Below are positions 24,655 through 36,585 of a stretch of 64,000 bases of DNA, piece by piece. Source of the stretch: Morchella semilibera (Eukaryota; Ascomycota; Pezizomycetes; Pezizales; Morchellaceae); contig CM018603.1 in the NCBI GenBank assembly GCA_009192285.1, positions 7,277,408 through 7,341,407 of the forward strand, given 5' to 3'. The notes below the pieces were generated by a model. The model was not told the DNA's origin. It saw nothing but the letters and a program-made list of their open reading frames with translations, and searched no databases. Each line of letters opens with the position of its first letter. Within the stretch, counting starts at the first letter, position 1. The translations under genes and the position numbers were made by a program.

Positions 24655-24792
24655 ATAATTCAGACCCGCAGCGCCGAGTCCTGTAAGAGTTGTAAAATGG
24701 ACCAATAGCGGGCTTCAATCACTACAGATCATTTCCGATTTTGGACTCTTACAGGACTCGGCGAATGTCTCGGCACTGCGAGTCTGAATTAT
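24655..24792. repeat. MITE-like inverted repeat, about 138 bp
   Basis: The left arm ATAATTCAGACCCGCAG continues into GCCGAGTCCTGTAAGAGT. The right arm ACTCTTACAGGACTCGGC is followed by a 10 bp insertion and then CACTGCGAGTCTGAATTAT. Arms are about 35 bp. The TA at both borders could be a TA target duplication. Non-coding. Confidence 0.65.
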
Positions 24793-27300
24793 AGACGACA
24801 AATGGCCGAAATATGAGAAGACTAAAACGCTCTAATGAACTACAGCCCAGCTGGCCTCACTAATTGCGGCGTTGAGACCCTGCTGTTATGATAAGGGCAA
24901 TCAAAGCTGAGCTAGAGTCGATCCCAAGGTTGTGGTTTCTAAGTTTTTGAAGGGTGACAAACCCTCAACTGGAAGTTAAGCTTTGAATAGCCCAAGACTC
25001 AACACGTTTTAATAGACAAGTATGTATAAGTGCTGTTGCGATTGGGGTTCTTTCCTGCCATTTCCGGTTTCTTTTATCATGTTTTCAGTCCGTATAGGTT
25101 ATAACGTTAGAAACGACAGACTAAACCAGGATAAATTATACAAGCTTCTGTCAAAAGCCCAAACCGGCCCCTTTGGGCTTTTCACAAATTCCGAAGAACT
25201 TTAGTCTGTTTTTTTACCGGCTAAAACTCCCCTAGGAAGTGATGCTAGGAACCACAACCTCGGGGCTACAACTCAGGTTTCATTCCCTTATTTAATTGAG
25301 TCGCCACATATGCACTGCATAATACATCTGCGCTACATGACGATTTATATACTGTATTGCATTTGCATCAAGGTGCATACATACTCTAGTATAATCTGCA
25401 GCACAATCAGGCATAATGACATATTCCTACTCGTGCAACTTGCTACCCTATCCTGATCGAACATCAATGCTCAGAGCAGCATGCGTAGCCATTAATCATC
25501 TGGTCTTGAACGCATGAAGCCAATGCCTCAAACCCCCATAGGGTCATCAACCAGAGGCTAATCCAGGTTTCGATTTTCACGATATTTTCCGATGTGCGCA
25601 GTTAATGTCGATGGAGGGCCCTAGCTATGCTGGTAGAAGACTGGATAGGATTCAAGGTAATAGTCTGCATATGAAAGCTTTGCGCCATGGCGCCATATGC
25701 ATGCAGCTCCTCGTCGGTCAAGACCTTAACTATCTCTCACCACTGATTGTACTCGGGTCAGGTAGGAAAACCTGAAAATGACTTTTAATGGTAATAACCT
25801 CTCATTCGCTACTAGTAAAAAAACTACACCAAGTTGGGCCCCTGCTTTGCAGCTTGCATTTTTGGTTTCTTGTTATGTACCTGGCTATAAAACATCAAGA
25901 TAGACTTCCTATTGGCAGTACTTTCAGACTAGCAATGGCCACCTCGCGAGTCGCGACCACGAGTTGATGCAATAATATATCTAATTGTAGAATAGTATTC
26001 CTGCCTTCAATCGATATGGACCTATCTGATGGCTTGTCAGGCCGAATTGCAACGAGGCACTCAAACCCTTTCTGGTAATCGTGATATAAACAGCGCAGTA
26101 AATTGAAATAATGATACCAACTGTCACGCGTGCCGAAAACTACCACCTGGACGTTCGGCGTTAGATTGATCATGTTACCATAAAGGGTTTAAGTGCCTTG
26201 GATTGAAATCCGGCCTGACAAGCTATCAGATAAGGAACAGCGACAGGTTGAGGTATGTAACAGCGATCTGTCCCAGCTTTGGGGGCGCGGGGGACCATCG
26301 CCCCCCTCACGCCCCGGGGATTCACCTCCCAGCCGATTCGCTCCCTTTAGTTTCCTGGTAAGGCTGTAGACTCTATATAACCCCGCACTGAACTGCTGTG
26401 CTCGTGGCTGTGCGGGTACCCGGCCTTGGGAGCGCGGGGATGACTGCATGTGTGTATTTGTAGATCCCCCCGCATATCCATTCTCCTCTGAATCCCTGGC
26501 CGTGGCACATCTGCAGGGTCCCCGCCGTTCAGGTTGTACTAGTACTCGGCTATCTCCGGTCACGGAGTATCTCTTTAACGATTGGTTGAATGCAGTCTTG
26601 AGATGCATTTCTTCAGTGCAGCTACATTTTCGGGTACTTATTACCTGTCGCGAGTAGAGGGGGGCGCCCGGGCAATGTGGTCATTGCAATGGCCCGTACG
26701 TGGGCTCGGGGGTGCTGCCCTCCCAGTCTATGGTGCCATAGTATCTTATCTACATGGTTACAAAGATATAAGAGGTTGAAATAGGCTGTTTGTGCACCAA
26801 GAGTGAACAAAGTATTATTCATTAATTATAAGCTGTCGATCCTGACTCCCCATTGGATTCAATTTGTGTGAGATCTACTATTTGATAAGAAGATAAAAGT
26901 CCGTTGAACAAGACCACGGGTCACTGATACCAGATATTACACATATAACCTTGTTCCAAGGGTTGATTCCGTTCCAAGAAGGGCCGGTGCGCTCTGGACT
27001 GACTATCTAAGGGATATGTACTGAATGTTTTATTCTAGCATTGGGTAACTTATCACACACTGGAGAAGTTCACAGCCTCGATGCGAGGGTATACCCGAGC
27101 GGCGTTCAATGCAGTCAGTTTTACATTGAAATTTGGACTGACCGTCTAATTATAAGGGAATAGGGGATCAGCATCGGCAGATTAGGGGATACTCGGGTAC
27201 CGAATGCAGAGCTGACCACTTGAGTCCGACCCCTTTCTGCTACACAAGTTTATTCTTTTTGCCAATAGTAGATCTCGTATATACATGTATATATGTGTAC

Positions 27301-27435
27301 TACTATTTTCATGACGTTTCCGAACACGGCTGCCATTGCATGCCAGACAGAAAAGCGCCAAATACACGTTTTTTTGTGCCATGTAATATTTGTCGTGTTC
27401 GAACGTACTTCGGAAACGCCATGAAATTATGAGTA
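27301..27435. repeat. MITE of the TACT...AGTA family, copy 2
   Basis: The left arm contains CATGACGTTTCCGAACACG and the right arm CGTGTTCGAAC followed by TTCGGAAACGCCATG. The inner words CATTGCATGCCA and CATGTAATATTTGTCGTG match the copies near 1.7 kb and 57.2 kb. Confidence 0.55.
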
Positions 27436-27731
27436 TATATACAAGTATGAACTTCACATTTATCAACTCGCGGCTCAGTAAGAAAAGGTTTGTGTACCTG
27501 GGCTCTATGTAGTAGTAATCCTGTTACCAGTGATCCTTTTTGTACACTATTTATGTGACTAGACGTGTGTTTGCTCCCAAGTGTGCCCTAGAAATGTATC
27601 AAATGATGTATTTTCCATGTCTTTCGGAGATGCTAGGACCAGATAGTGGTGACGAGCCTCAATTAATGTCCTTACTAATTATGGTCAGAACATACATATG
27701 ACTTTCTATGGCTTCGCCAAGATAATAATGG

Positions 27732-29933
27732 CTAGATAGTTACCTCACGAGCAAGTCCGCCTAGCGTAACGTTTGCTATCTGTACCGAGATTGGGAGGTT
27801 GATTTAGCCATTTCATGAAGCATTGCAAAAATTGGGAGTTCAGGATAGATACGGGCGGGAGAGTACCTTATCCAACATTTCCTTGCTGAAAGAACCTCCA
27901 TCGAAGGCAATGCCAAGGTTATCTATTGGAAAGATATTAGCAATGTACATGTTTGGGATACGTTTTAAACACCTGGCTCGCAATGAATATGTGGCCTTAT
28001 GACTTGAATCTTCTCCAACTCGGCAACCAATTTTGCTGCTTCTCCATTACCCCCAGCGTCACAAAACTGAAAGAAGACAGCTGATATGACACAGGAGATG
28101 TTAACGACTAGGAAACCACGAGCCAATCTGGGAACAATCTGAATGGGTATAACTAACATGACTCGCCACCGGGGAAGGACTTTAACTGAGATATCCAGTC
28201 AAGTAAGACAGCTGATAGTTTGCCTGTCACCTCTCCGAAAGCCTAGATCGTGGTATCTTTACGTCAGTACAATGTCCGGCAAATTCAAGCTATGATAGCA
28301 TGGGGATGCTACCTCTCCATTCACAACGACAAGAACAAGTAGTGGTCTCTTCATATCCTTGGTTACCAAAGGTTTAAGTATTTTGCTCTCTAACTGATTT
28401 CCGGTTCTCCTACGCCCGGACCAATCATGGATCCTTAACAATTTTTTCACCCCCTCCTCGTCGATATGATCTGCAGTTTCGTTCCCGTTGAAAAACCGAA
28501 TCGTCCGAATCTTACCCTGTTCTCCTTTACCACAGTGGGAATATATGCGGATAAGGGCCGGCAGGAAGCCCATAAGATTGTTAATCGCTACCCTCCCATT
28601 TGACGTCATCGACCTGGTATCGTCTGTGATCACCAAGATATATGTTAGACGGCACGCACCCAAGGGCTTTTGCGGTGTGGTGAACGGTAGTCTCATGCCC
28701 GCCTGTGTGGTGTGTCGGTGTGTCCGCTGTGCGGCAACAAAACAACAGTCTGGGAACGAGACTAGGTAAACGGTACTTACCAATTAATATCGCCACATCA
28801 TAGGTTGTCAATAGCGCAAACGTAGCTAAGCTTCCGGGATCCATGCCGATAGCGTTCTCCAGGGCCCCAACTTGTTCGGCGTTGGCTCGCAGGTGATTGC
28901 TCAGCTGTCGCTCATCGCCCCCACCGAATAGCCTCTGGAGGCCGTTTCTCGTGATATGATTTACAAGAGAATTGGCACATGGATTGAGAGGGGCATCAGT
29001 GGAACTGCTAGGTGTGGGATCGCTTCCCGCCGGAGGGCTGCCAGCGTCTGTCTCGTGGCCCTTACCCTGTGCAGTGGATGCCGCAGGCTTTCTTTCGTCA
29101 TCTTCTTCTTTGTTGTTCCCGTGCCTATCCACCCTGGAGTTTCTCGGTGCTGGAGGATACTTCTTTCGGCGTACAGGTATGTTAGCCACTGAAAAAGGGT
29201 GACGAGAACATGAAGAGTTTGCTATTCTATGTCGTCTTACTTTTACATACTCATCTAAACCACCGTAAATTTGTTCCACCGTCCGTTCAAACGCTTGACC
29301 GTCAGATAGTGCTTGGATGCTCTTGCCGTCTTTTCGTTTGTGCGTTCGCGAAGCCCCTTTCAAGATGTGCACCATCTCGAGATCACCATTTCGAATAGCT
29401 TTAAACAATGGTGTTTCGCCTTCTGCGTCGGCTGCTTCGAGATCTGCATTGTTTTCGATGAGATATCGTACTATGTCATGATGTCGATTCTGAACAGCAA
29501 TGTGCAGCGGACTCAGCTCGCAGGTATGGCATCGTACTGCGGTGCTACAATTCCTCTCCACCAGAGCTTCGACTATCTCAAGGTCCCCCGTTCTCGCCGA
29601 TAGCCATAGCGGGGTCCGTCCATGGTTGTCCGGGCAGTCGACATCTGCTGATTTGCTACAAAGAAGGGATTTAACGATCACAGGCTCATCTATAGAGATT
29701 GCGAGATGTAGCGGGGTTTGTCCATAACTGTTCTGAATATTTGGATTTGCGTGATACTTGAGAAGGGCATCAACAATCTTAGGTATCTTCTTAGAAATTG
29801 CCAAATGTAGAGGTGTTGTATTGTCATGTCGTTTGTCGTTGACACAGCCCTGATTACTTGCGATGTAATCGACAATAGTCGCAGGAGTCGACTCCTCATC
29901 GTAGACCTCAATCCTGTCGAAAATATTACTCAT
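27732..29933 (-). CDS. Ankyrin-repeat protein with C-terminal von Willebrand A (vWA) domain
   Basis: Exon 1 (29933-28781) starts with ATG and encodes five ankyrin repeats at about residues 38-200 (for example TPLHLAISKKIPKIVDALL) and a polar linker. Splicing 28780-28624 joins YDVAILI to DDTRSM, recreating a vWA strand 1 and metal-site loop. Exon 2 runs 28623-28313. Later exons carry FCDAGGNGEAAKLVAELE, then DNLGIAFDGG and IANVTLGGLARE before a TAG at 27732. Exon limits between 28.31 and 28.0 kb are unresolved. The metal site looks weakened: DDTRS instead of DxSxS, and VVVNGE where the second vWA gene here has ITDGG. A possible intron at 29240-29189 (GTAAGA...TTTTTCAG) would break frame, so I read through it. 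vWA modules usually bind protein partners through a metal ion. Confidence 0.75.
28688..28764. mobile_element. 77 bp MITE inside an intron, 9 bp target duplication
   Basis: The ends are TAGTCTCATGCCC and GGGAACGAGACTA, inverted with one or two mismatches. They are flanked by GGTGAACGG on the left (28679-28687) and GGTAAACGG on the right (28765-28773), a 9 bp target duplication with one change. It lies inside intron 1 of the ankyrin-vWA gene, where it inflates the intron to 157 bp. The same family occurs at 51001-51113 with a perfect 9 bp duplication. Confidence 0.75.
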
Positions 29934-30780
29934 GGGGTTTATTTATCAAATTTCGTGGTCAAGGTTTAGTCCTGGCGCGGCGTAAGATGCTTGGGGAGTG
30001 GTGATGTTTAATCGATAATTAGGTTGATACTAGCTGACATGAGCTGAATTTCGGTATGGTTGACATGTCGGACAGTTATATTACATAAGCCTTTACAAAT
30101 TAATTGACCATTCTTGATCCTAAACCTGGAGTCTAGATAGCTGCCTCGAGGCTAGTTGAGTTTCAAACACAACATCCAGCGTCGATACCATATGAAAATC
30201 AACGGCACCGTGTCTGGGTGCTAATCGAGCCTGCCGGCCGCGAATTTGGTAGTCAATCGCCTGATTAGCTAAACAGACCCAAGCCTCTTAAGCTTTAGAA
30301 CCAATAATACTCGTATATTACTGGCCCTTTCGGTTGTTTCCCTTTATGGTTGCTCCCACAGAACTAGTGGGAATTTGATTGACCTAACATCATTGGGCAA
30401 CTTTAATCAATACAGATATGCATGTGGCACCCCCCCCCCACCCACCCATCAGCAGAGGATATATAATGTGGAGATACTCTGGGGTGCTCTAGTAAAGATT
30501 CTAACCACACAATCGAGGGGCCCCATAGGAGATAGGATCAAATATTTACTACTAGAATTTTCTCCAAATAGAATATAAGACCATCCAACATGCCTTGGAG
30601 GAAGTTACTTGGGTTGAAGTCACTTTTGGGCCGGGGCAACGGCGGGCCTGCGGCAATGACAAATACTGGAGTTTCAGCTCATCGATTGGCTAGATGTCGG
30701 CCTGGGAGTCATCTCGTTTGACTTTCAACAGCCCTATTAGTCGTTCGACCACTTCCGCCGTTGTTCCAAAAGCGACTGTA

Positions 30781-30894
30781 TTTCGGGGGTAGGGGTGGTA
30801 GGTCTGTCAACAGGTGGCGGTGACACACAAGCAAATATTGAAAAATCTTCTGCCAATGCACTACCTGCTGACAGCCTTACCCCTACCGCCGAAG
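30781..30894. repeat. Inverted repeat, about 114 bp
   Basis: TTTCGGGGGTAGGGGTGG followed by CTGTCAACAGGTGG on the left pairs with CTACCTGCTGACAG and CCTTACCCCTACCGCCGAAG on the right, with a few mismatches. It forms a long hairpin and is probably a decayed MITE. Confidence 0.5.
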
Positions 30895-31070
30895 TACTCC
30901 CTTCGTTTGGCGGAAAATGTCGCCCACCCAAGAAAATGCAAATCTGGTGTGGCAGTTCTCTTATCAAAAAACGGATCTCCCATACAAATTTGGTTGGGTG
31001 GCCAGTATTGACAGATGAAGGGATAAGAAGGATCTCAGGGGGTAAGATGCGAAGCAGGACTGGCGCGCAC

Positions 31071-31196
31071 TACTCGTAATTCATAGCGTTTTTAAACACA
31101 ACTAGGTGTGCATTCCCGCCAAATCCTGTATGAGGCCCCAAATCTTGGTGATATGCAGACCCAGCTGTGTTTAAAAACGCTATGGAATTACGAGTA
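31071..31196. repeat. MITE of the TACTCG-ended family, 126 bp
   Basis: The left arm is TACTCGTAATTCATAGCG then TTTTTAAACACA. The right arm is TGTGTTTAAAAACGC then TATGGAATTACGAGTA. The arms are about 32 bp and nearly perfect. The terminal TA on each side is compatible with a Tc1/mariner-like TA duplication. Confidence 0.7.
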
Positions 31197-33325
31197 ATTA
31201 GTAGTATTCCTGCGACTGCATAAGCCTTCCCAATCATATATGCAGTAGGTATGGGCACCAGATGTAGGACCTGTTTGGTCCTTTCTACTTGGGTAGGATC
31301 AGCTGTTAAAAGATTTAACTCATCGAAGTGGATCTCTGAGGAATTGAGAGCTTAGATTCCGGACAACGAGATAGCAACTCAGGTAAAAAAGGATGTACAC
31401 GCTCACACCTGCTGTCCAGGCTAAACACCTATGGTTGGAACCGCTCTACATACCACCAGCATGAGGTGAGGTTTGGGACATGATATGTGGTTGGTGTTGA
31501 GTGTAGTGCCGATCTGCGCGCTGCGCACGGTGGTTGCATTAGCAACAAGAGTACATAGTAGATATGCAGCCTGTTTCATAATATTAAACCCTGACGATCC
31601 TTAGTGGCGATCTCCATTCAATAAAATTCTCTGGTGGTACAGGGTAAATCAACACGCACCCGAGTACACTCGTGTCTCAGAAGTTCCCGAAGCCCCCCAA
31701 TAGGACCTCTGCTTCCCTCAACAACCAACAGACCTGTATTCAAATAACCTTTAATATAGATAAAAGAGACTCTGTTCTATTCATGGGCAGTTTTTCAGCA
31801 ATATCCAGTGACTTTTAATGAGAAAGATATAAATTAGTTCTGTTTCAATCCTTGAAAATAATTCAAAAGTAGAGAGTTCAACTGACTCCAGATCAGGCAT
31901 AGGTAGAATAGATGATTTGTATTTACTATTCTAGCATTTCTAGGTTGATTCAATGGACCATCGATCTGTTGACTAGAATTTATTTTTGAGCTACATCATA
32001 CAATCATCAAATCTATGGAAACAGGTCAAGATTATACGTTCCAAAATAGAGGCTTTGTACAAATTCTTTTAAATATTTGTAATCCTCAGCATTGTTTAGC
32101 TTTTATATTCAGTCAAAGTTTAACGTTTTTTTGTTGTATTCTAGTTGAGAGGGAATACTATAGCTATGGGAGGGGGCTTCGGGAACTTCTGAGACGCGGG
32201 TGTACACTCTATACACATTCTTTTTCCCTCTGACCTCCAGGCACAAGCGTAATACAGTAGTTAAGGTACTGCTACTATACTGCTACAATACTAGTGCAAA
32301 TACTAGCAATAAAAAATGCATTATTTTTTTGAGAATACCACAATTGGGCAAATACGGTAAGAATGCGGGGATTTGTTCATCGCAGTGATACTCCAGTAAA
32401 ACTACAGGATCTAGGGAGATACTCAAAACTTTTATTCCCTAATTCCGCATTTTAAGCCTGAAGAACCCCAAACATGAACATCACGAGATACTGGTCCATC
32501 GATCGATATTTCAGGGCTTATCTACTGATGGTGGCCATGGGTGGGCTTTATAGAACTAGGAAATGCATTTGAAAGATGGGTTTTTATGATATAGGCATAG
32601 ATAGGCACTTTCAATAGAAGAAAAGCCAGTACTGGTACCCGCTCAGGCGATAATTATCCTGATGATGGCGGTGGTGATGATTATGATTATGACCCGGGCC
32701 CATCCTATGATAGGAGCCTGAGGGCTGGGTACGAACCTAGAGAAGACACCCTTTACACTTTACATATGGACAGCATGGTATCTACATGTAGTACCCATAC
32801 TGGTCTTAATTTGCTATACCGGAAGACGCTAACTGGTATCATGTACTATATATATCCCCCTAGCTAGATGCCGTCATAAATCGGTATTGGAAAGAATATG
32901 GTATAGTTAAGGATACTATACTATAGGTAAGAATAACGTAATGTTACTATAGTGATCCAACCCTCTTCTTTGGTACTATATGAGCCTATGTAACTTCTAT
33001 CAGTAGTCATGGTTACAGGTTCTTGGATCCGATCACACCCAGTACCATGTGCACCACCAACAACTTACTACCAATAAGCAACTCCTATTACCTTCCTGCT
33101 ACTCTAGCTACCTTCATGTGCTTGCCTTCCGTACGTAACACCAGCGCCATGTATCATTTATCTTGTCCATAAAGCCACTAAATACACCCTCTTCAATATA
33201 GGCCCTCAACGACCATAGCCAGATTTAAGGGCTGTTAAAGGGCACCTCATACCCCCCCCCCCAAATTCTCTCTCATCTCCCAGCTCCAGATTATTTCTTG
33301 AAAGCCTCCCTCACCGACTCCAAAT

Positions 33326-34405
33326 ATGTCTTCCACCCTCTTTGGAGCCCTTGCATCGGCGCCTAATGGCGAGTCGGTTCATCATGTGTACCAGACGGAT
33401 GAGAACACCCTCATCGAGAAAACCTTCACCAATGGGCAATGGTCCTTGCCTAAAATCCTAGGGCCCGCGAAGGCAGGAACTGCGGCGGCCGCTTGCTTTC
33501 CAGGTCCAAAAGTCAGTGCCTACTCTCAACATCATCTCTAGTACTGCGATCAATATTCTTACAAAGGCTAACTATTTTAAGGGCATTATTATTTCGCTTG
33601 ACGAGACAGGGATTCTCCAGGACCATGTATACGACCCTGACGAGGAAGAGTGGCAGGACGGATCACTTTCTAGTTTGACAATCAAAGCCCATTCTGAATC
33701 GAAGATAGCGATGACCATACACAATGGGGTTGTTCATCTCTACTACCAATCTCCTTCCGAAGAAATCTCAGAAACTGCCTGTGACCCTTCATTTGTATGG
33801 GCACCACCCAAGGCGCTCTCGGTTCCAAAGCCCGTTGCTGGTGCAGGTATCTGTGTGGCCTCAACCGATGGCGGCCTCTGCTTGAGCTACGTTCACCGGG
33901 ATGGGTCACTCCATCGATCCAAGTACCAGAATAATAATTGGGCAGGTAATCAAAACTCTCCCTGCCACATCAATCAATCCTAGTTGTAATGCACCGACAT
34001 TCCTGACCTCCTATTGCATTAGACACAAGTCTAGGCAGCACCCCCGATGGAGCCCCTCCGGTCCGCATCCTGGCACTTCTAGGTACTGCTAGTATTTGTT
34101 ATAGCACAAAGTCCGGCGATCTAGTGGGGGTTGATGACAGCGGTACACATCAAAAGCTTGGCGATATCAATAAGGAGGGTGAGGTGCAAACGTTTGGCGG
34201 TAAGGAATGTTTCTCTATTAGCGCCGGTTTGAGTCTTCCCTTCGGCTTTGGTATTGGCGCCAGTATTAATATTGGCGGCGGCTTTAATGGCGGTTTCGGC
34301 CCCGGCGGTTACTGGGCACCAACGCCGGGATTAGATGGCTACCAAAGTTTGATGTACGCTCTGCAATATGGAATGCCGAGGCCGCAACCGAGGTATATGG
34401 TATGA
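33326..34405 (+). CDS. Fucose-specific-lectin-like beta-propeller with Gly/Phe-rich tail; frame break
   Basis: Resembles fungal fucose-binding lectins (AAL/AFL type): blades with VHHVYQTDENTLIEKTF, NGQWSLPKILGPAKAGT, VVHLYYQSPSEEISETA and LCLSYVHRDGSLHRSKYQ. Such lectins bind fucosylated glycans. A clean 89 bp intron (33946-34034, GTAATC..TCTAG) joins NNWAG to STPDGAPPVRIL. The C-terminus is a Gly-rich tail (FGFGIGASINIGGGFNGG, then GPGGYW). Between about 33490 and 33520 the reading frame must shift by one: blade 1 ends in CFPGPK and the continuation reads PTLNIISSTAINILT in another frame. No splice of acceptable length explains it, so a small indel (mutation or assembly error) is likely. No signal peptide is seen. 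Sugar-binding residues were not verified. Confidence 0.7.
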
Positions 34406-35447
34406 TCAAAGAAGGATAGAAAGCGTGTTAGAATTAGGGCGAGGTAGTTTGGGTGCCTGTTATGTATTCACAATATGCTATCTAGATCTATGAGGTTGCT
34501 TTTCAATTTCCAGGTGCACCTATGACTAGTCATCTACTGCTTTCAAGCTGTGAAGTTGCACACATTAGTAGGCTGGGTGTGTGTGAAATCCTATGGCGGC
34601 TGTATTTCATGTTGTTGCCTGCACAATGCCCTAAAAGCTAGAACAATCTCCTCATAAGGGTTCAGGTAATAAAGATATTTACCTTGTAAGGATAGGTGTT
34701 TGGGCTTCGTAGGTACAAATCTGCTCCTCCTATAAGGGTATACGCCCTATAAGGGTACGACTTTGCACCGCTTTTGTACCCTTATTAGGAGATTATGCTA
34801 TGTGCATCTCCAGCTTCGTTTTTCTCTAGAGCATTTAGCTTTAATTTAGGTATACACAGCTTGGAGCATGTAATTGGGGGGTTAATAATTCCAGGGAGCA
34901 TAGAGGTTATTCCGGTTCTGCAGAATTTTCTCCAGCTCACAGATTGAAACTAAATCGAGACAGCCCCCCACATTGAAATTGGGCCCAAATAGCAGAACAT
35001 CAGTTTCTCCTCTCCCTTGATATGTCTCCGGTAAGGTGTGAGGGGGGTGGGGGGTTGAGGGCTTGACCGTTCATATTCTTCACCGTATACTTCGATCATA
35101 CATATCGACCTGCAGATATGACCCTTCGATGACAAAGATTTCAATGCAATATGCACGACGGATGTACATACAGTCACACCCCACTGTGAGGGAGCTCAAT
35201 ATGTCGTATTCCTTGCTGTTCTACGATTTTCTGCTCTTTCTACTGCACAATCAATTTGCTATACCGGATTCCTTGCTATCCCGCACGGGATTTGGTGAAT
35301 CTTTGCCATCCGGCATAGCGTCTGTCCCTTTTATACTGGGGTTGCAACCAATGCTAGGTACCAAAGGTGACAGCTGAAGGTCTCAGCCCGAAACCAACTG
35401 CGGCTCAAGAGTGGTTCGATTTACCCTTTTTCTGTTCGTCACGTGTG

Positions 35448-35722
35448 TATATGTACCCCGTTTCCCTGCTCAGCGGGATTCATATACTCGTCTACCAGGG
35501 TAAGAACCAGAAAATGCGAAAGGATTATTTGTATGGCGGAACGGTGCCACTCAATACAAATAATCCTTGACTTTGTCACTCGCATTTTCTAGCTCTTATG
35601 CTGGTAGACGAGCACAAATACTTCTTGGCTGCAGGCTCGGCGGCCAGATTTTATGTGGTGGAGGGCCACAATTCTCGGTCAATAGGGATCTCGTTGAGCA
35701 GGGAAACGGAGTATATATATAT
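35448..35722. repeat. Nested inverted repeats (one MITE inside another)
   Basis: Outer arms: CCGTTTCCCTGCTCA near 35459 and TGAGCAGGGAAACGG near 35696-35710. Inside them at 35487-35612 is a second inverted repeat with CTCGTCTACCAGGGTAAG / CTTATGCTGGTAGACGAG ends and inner arms GGATTATTTGTAT / ATACAAATAATCC. This suggests insertion of one non-autonomous element into another. Confidence 0.6.
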
Positions 35723-35920
35723 GTAGAGTACGTACGCTAAGTAGCAGCACCCATCAGCTGCAGGAACTCTTCGTGTAGGGCTTTCCAAAGAATCTGTGGG
35801 GGTTAGGTGTCTCATGTTCACCTTTAGATTCGGGCCTGAAGTTATTCACCAGGACTCGTGTACTGATGCGCGAGTTTCTCCATTCCCCCGCTCCCCACTC
35901 CCGAACCGTCCTTGACATAC

Positions 35921-36012
35921 AGCCTCTGGTAGAATTATTGTAGAAACAGGGGTCTAAAAACAGGACTCTTACCATTACCACATTTGTACAATACTTCTAC
36001 CAGAGGCTGTAC
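35921..36012. repeat. Inverted repeat, about 92 bp
   Basis: ACAGCCTCTGGTAGAATTAT on the left pairs with the right arm ACTTCTACCAGAGGCTGT. Short flanking words TTTCTCCATT and AATGGAGAAA further out also pair, giving a longer imperfect hairpin from about 35874 to 36032. Confidence 0.55.
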
Positions 36013-36585
36013 CTACGAGGCAATGGAGAAATTACCAGAGTGATTGCGTTCATAAAGCTTAATTGTTACTCCCTATGCTCTTCCCTGCGCTTCTTATTAC
36101 CTAAGCGTACATGCATACTATTCGCCCCATACCTTTCAGCTCTTTCATTGGTTTGTCTGTTGCCTGGGACTGATATATATCAACTCTGTGCCTAATCAGG
36201 CGTGTTGAGTTGCAGCCAGACAGCTGGAGTATACAAGCTAGTCCTAACCTAGCACCACCTATATCAAGCTAGAGTACATTGCCGAGAGTCCGCAAGCTCC
36301 GAACCCCCTCTCCCCTACAACCACGATTCACCTATATTAGCTTAGTGCCAGCCAATTTACCAGAACCGAGAAGCACTTATCTCCGCACCCTCTCCTTACA
36401 GATCTCCAGAACAAGAACAACACCCTACTCCGCGCTCCTAAAATATACAGGGCTCATCAAGTCACAGTTCTACCGTTTCCCCTAGTTATTGACCAACACT
36501 ACCCCAAATCATATATCTTTTCATAACTACCCTCAACTGCACAATTCGGAAGCCCGATCAGCTTAGACCCCATCCCGAGTCAGTA

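Larger units (their letters stand above)
24369..27731. other. Gene-poor spacer with decayed repeats
   Basis: It contains an inverted repeat at 24655-24792 and a degenerate segment at about 26.0-27.0 kb that has a diverged relative near 57.36-57.56 kb. A GC-rich patch lies at 26.27-26.55 kb and a MITE copy at 27301-27435. Minus-strand frames at 25895-26173 and 26189-26608 look partly protein-like but have no recognised domain and overlap the decayed repeat, so they are not called as genes. Confidence 0.5.
29934..33325. other. Gene-free spacer
   Basis: No supportable gene. The spacer contains inverted repeats at 30781-30894 and 31071-31196, a C8 tract near 30431 and a C10 tract near 33251. 31.7-33.2 kb is AT-rich with nothing recognised. 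The CT-rich stretch at 33.24-33.32 kb directly precedes the lectin-like ATG and may be its promoter region. Confidence 0.5.
34406..36585. other. Gene-free spacer with nested inverted repeats
   Basis: No supportable gene. Around 34690-34800 a TATAAGGGTA-type word is repeated in both orientations. A nested pair of inverted repeats spans 35448-35722, and another lies at 35921-36012. The last 300 bp is C-rich and leads into the protease start at 36586. Confidence 0.5.

Noticed and set aside
26189-26608. 139-codon minus-strand frame in a GC-rich patch
   Set aside because: Arg/Pro/Gly/Ser-rich composition typical of antisense GC-rich DNA; it overlaps a decayed repeat and has no motif.
29189-29240. 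52 bp intron in the ankyrin-vWA gene
   Set aside because: The splice signals look good, but removing 52 bp shifts into a frame that soon stops, whereas reading through keeps the frame to the vWA domain. An alternative 78 bp intron is possible but unproved.
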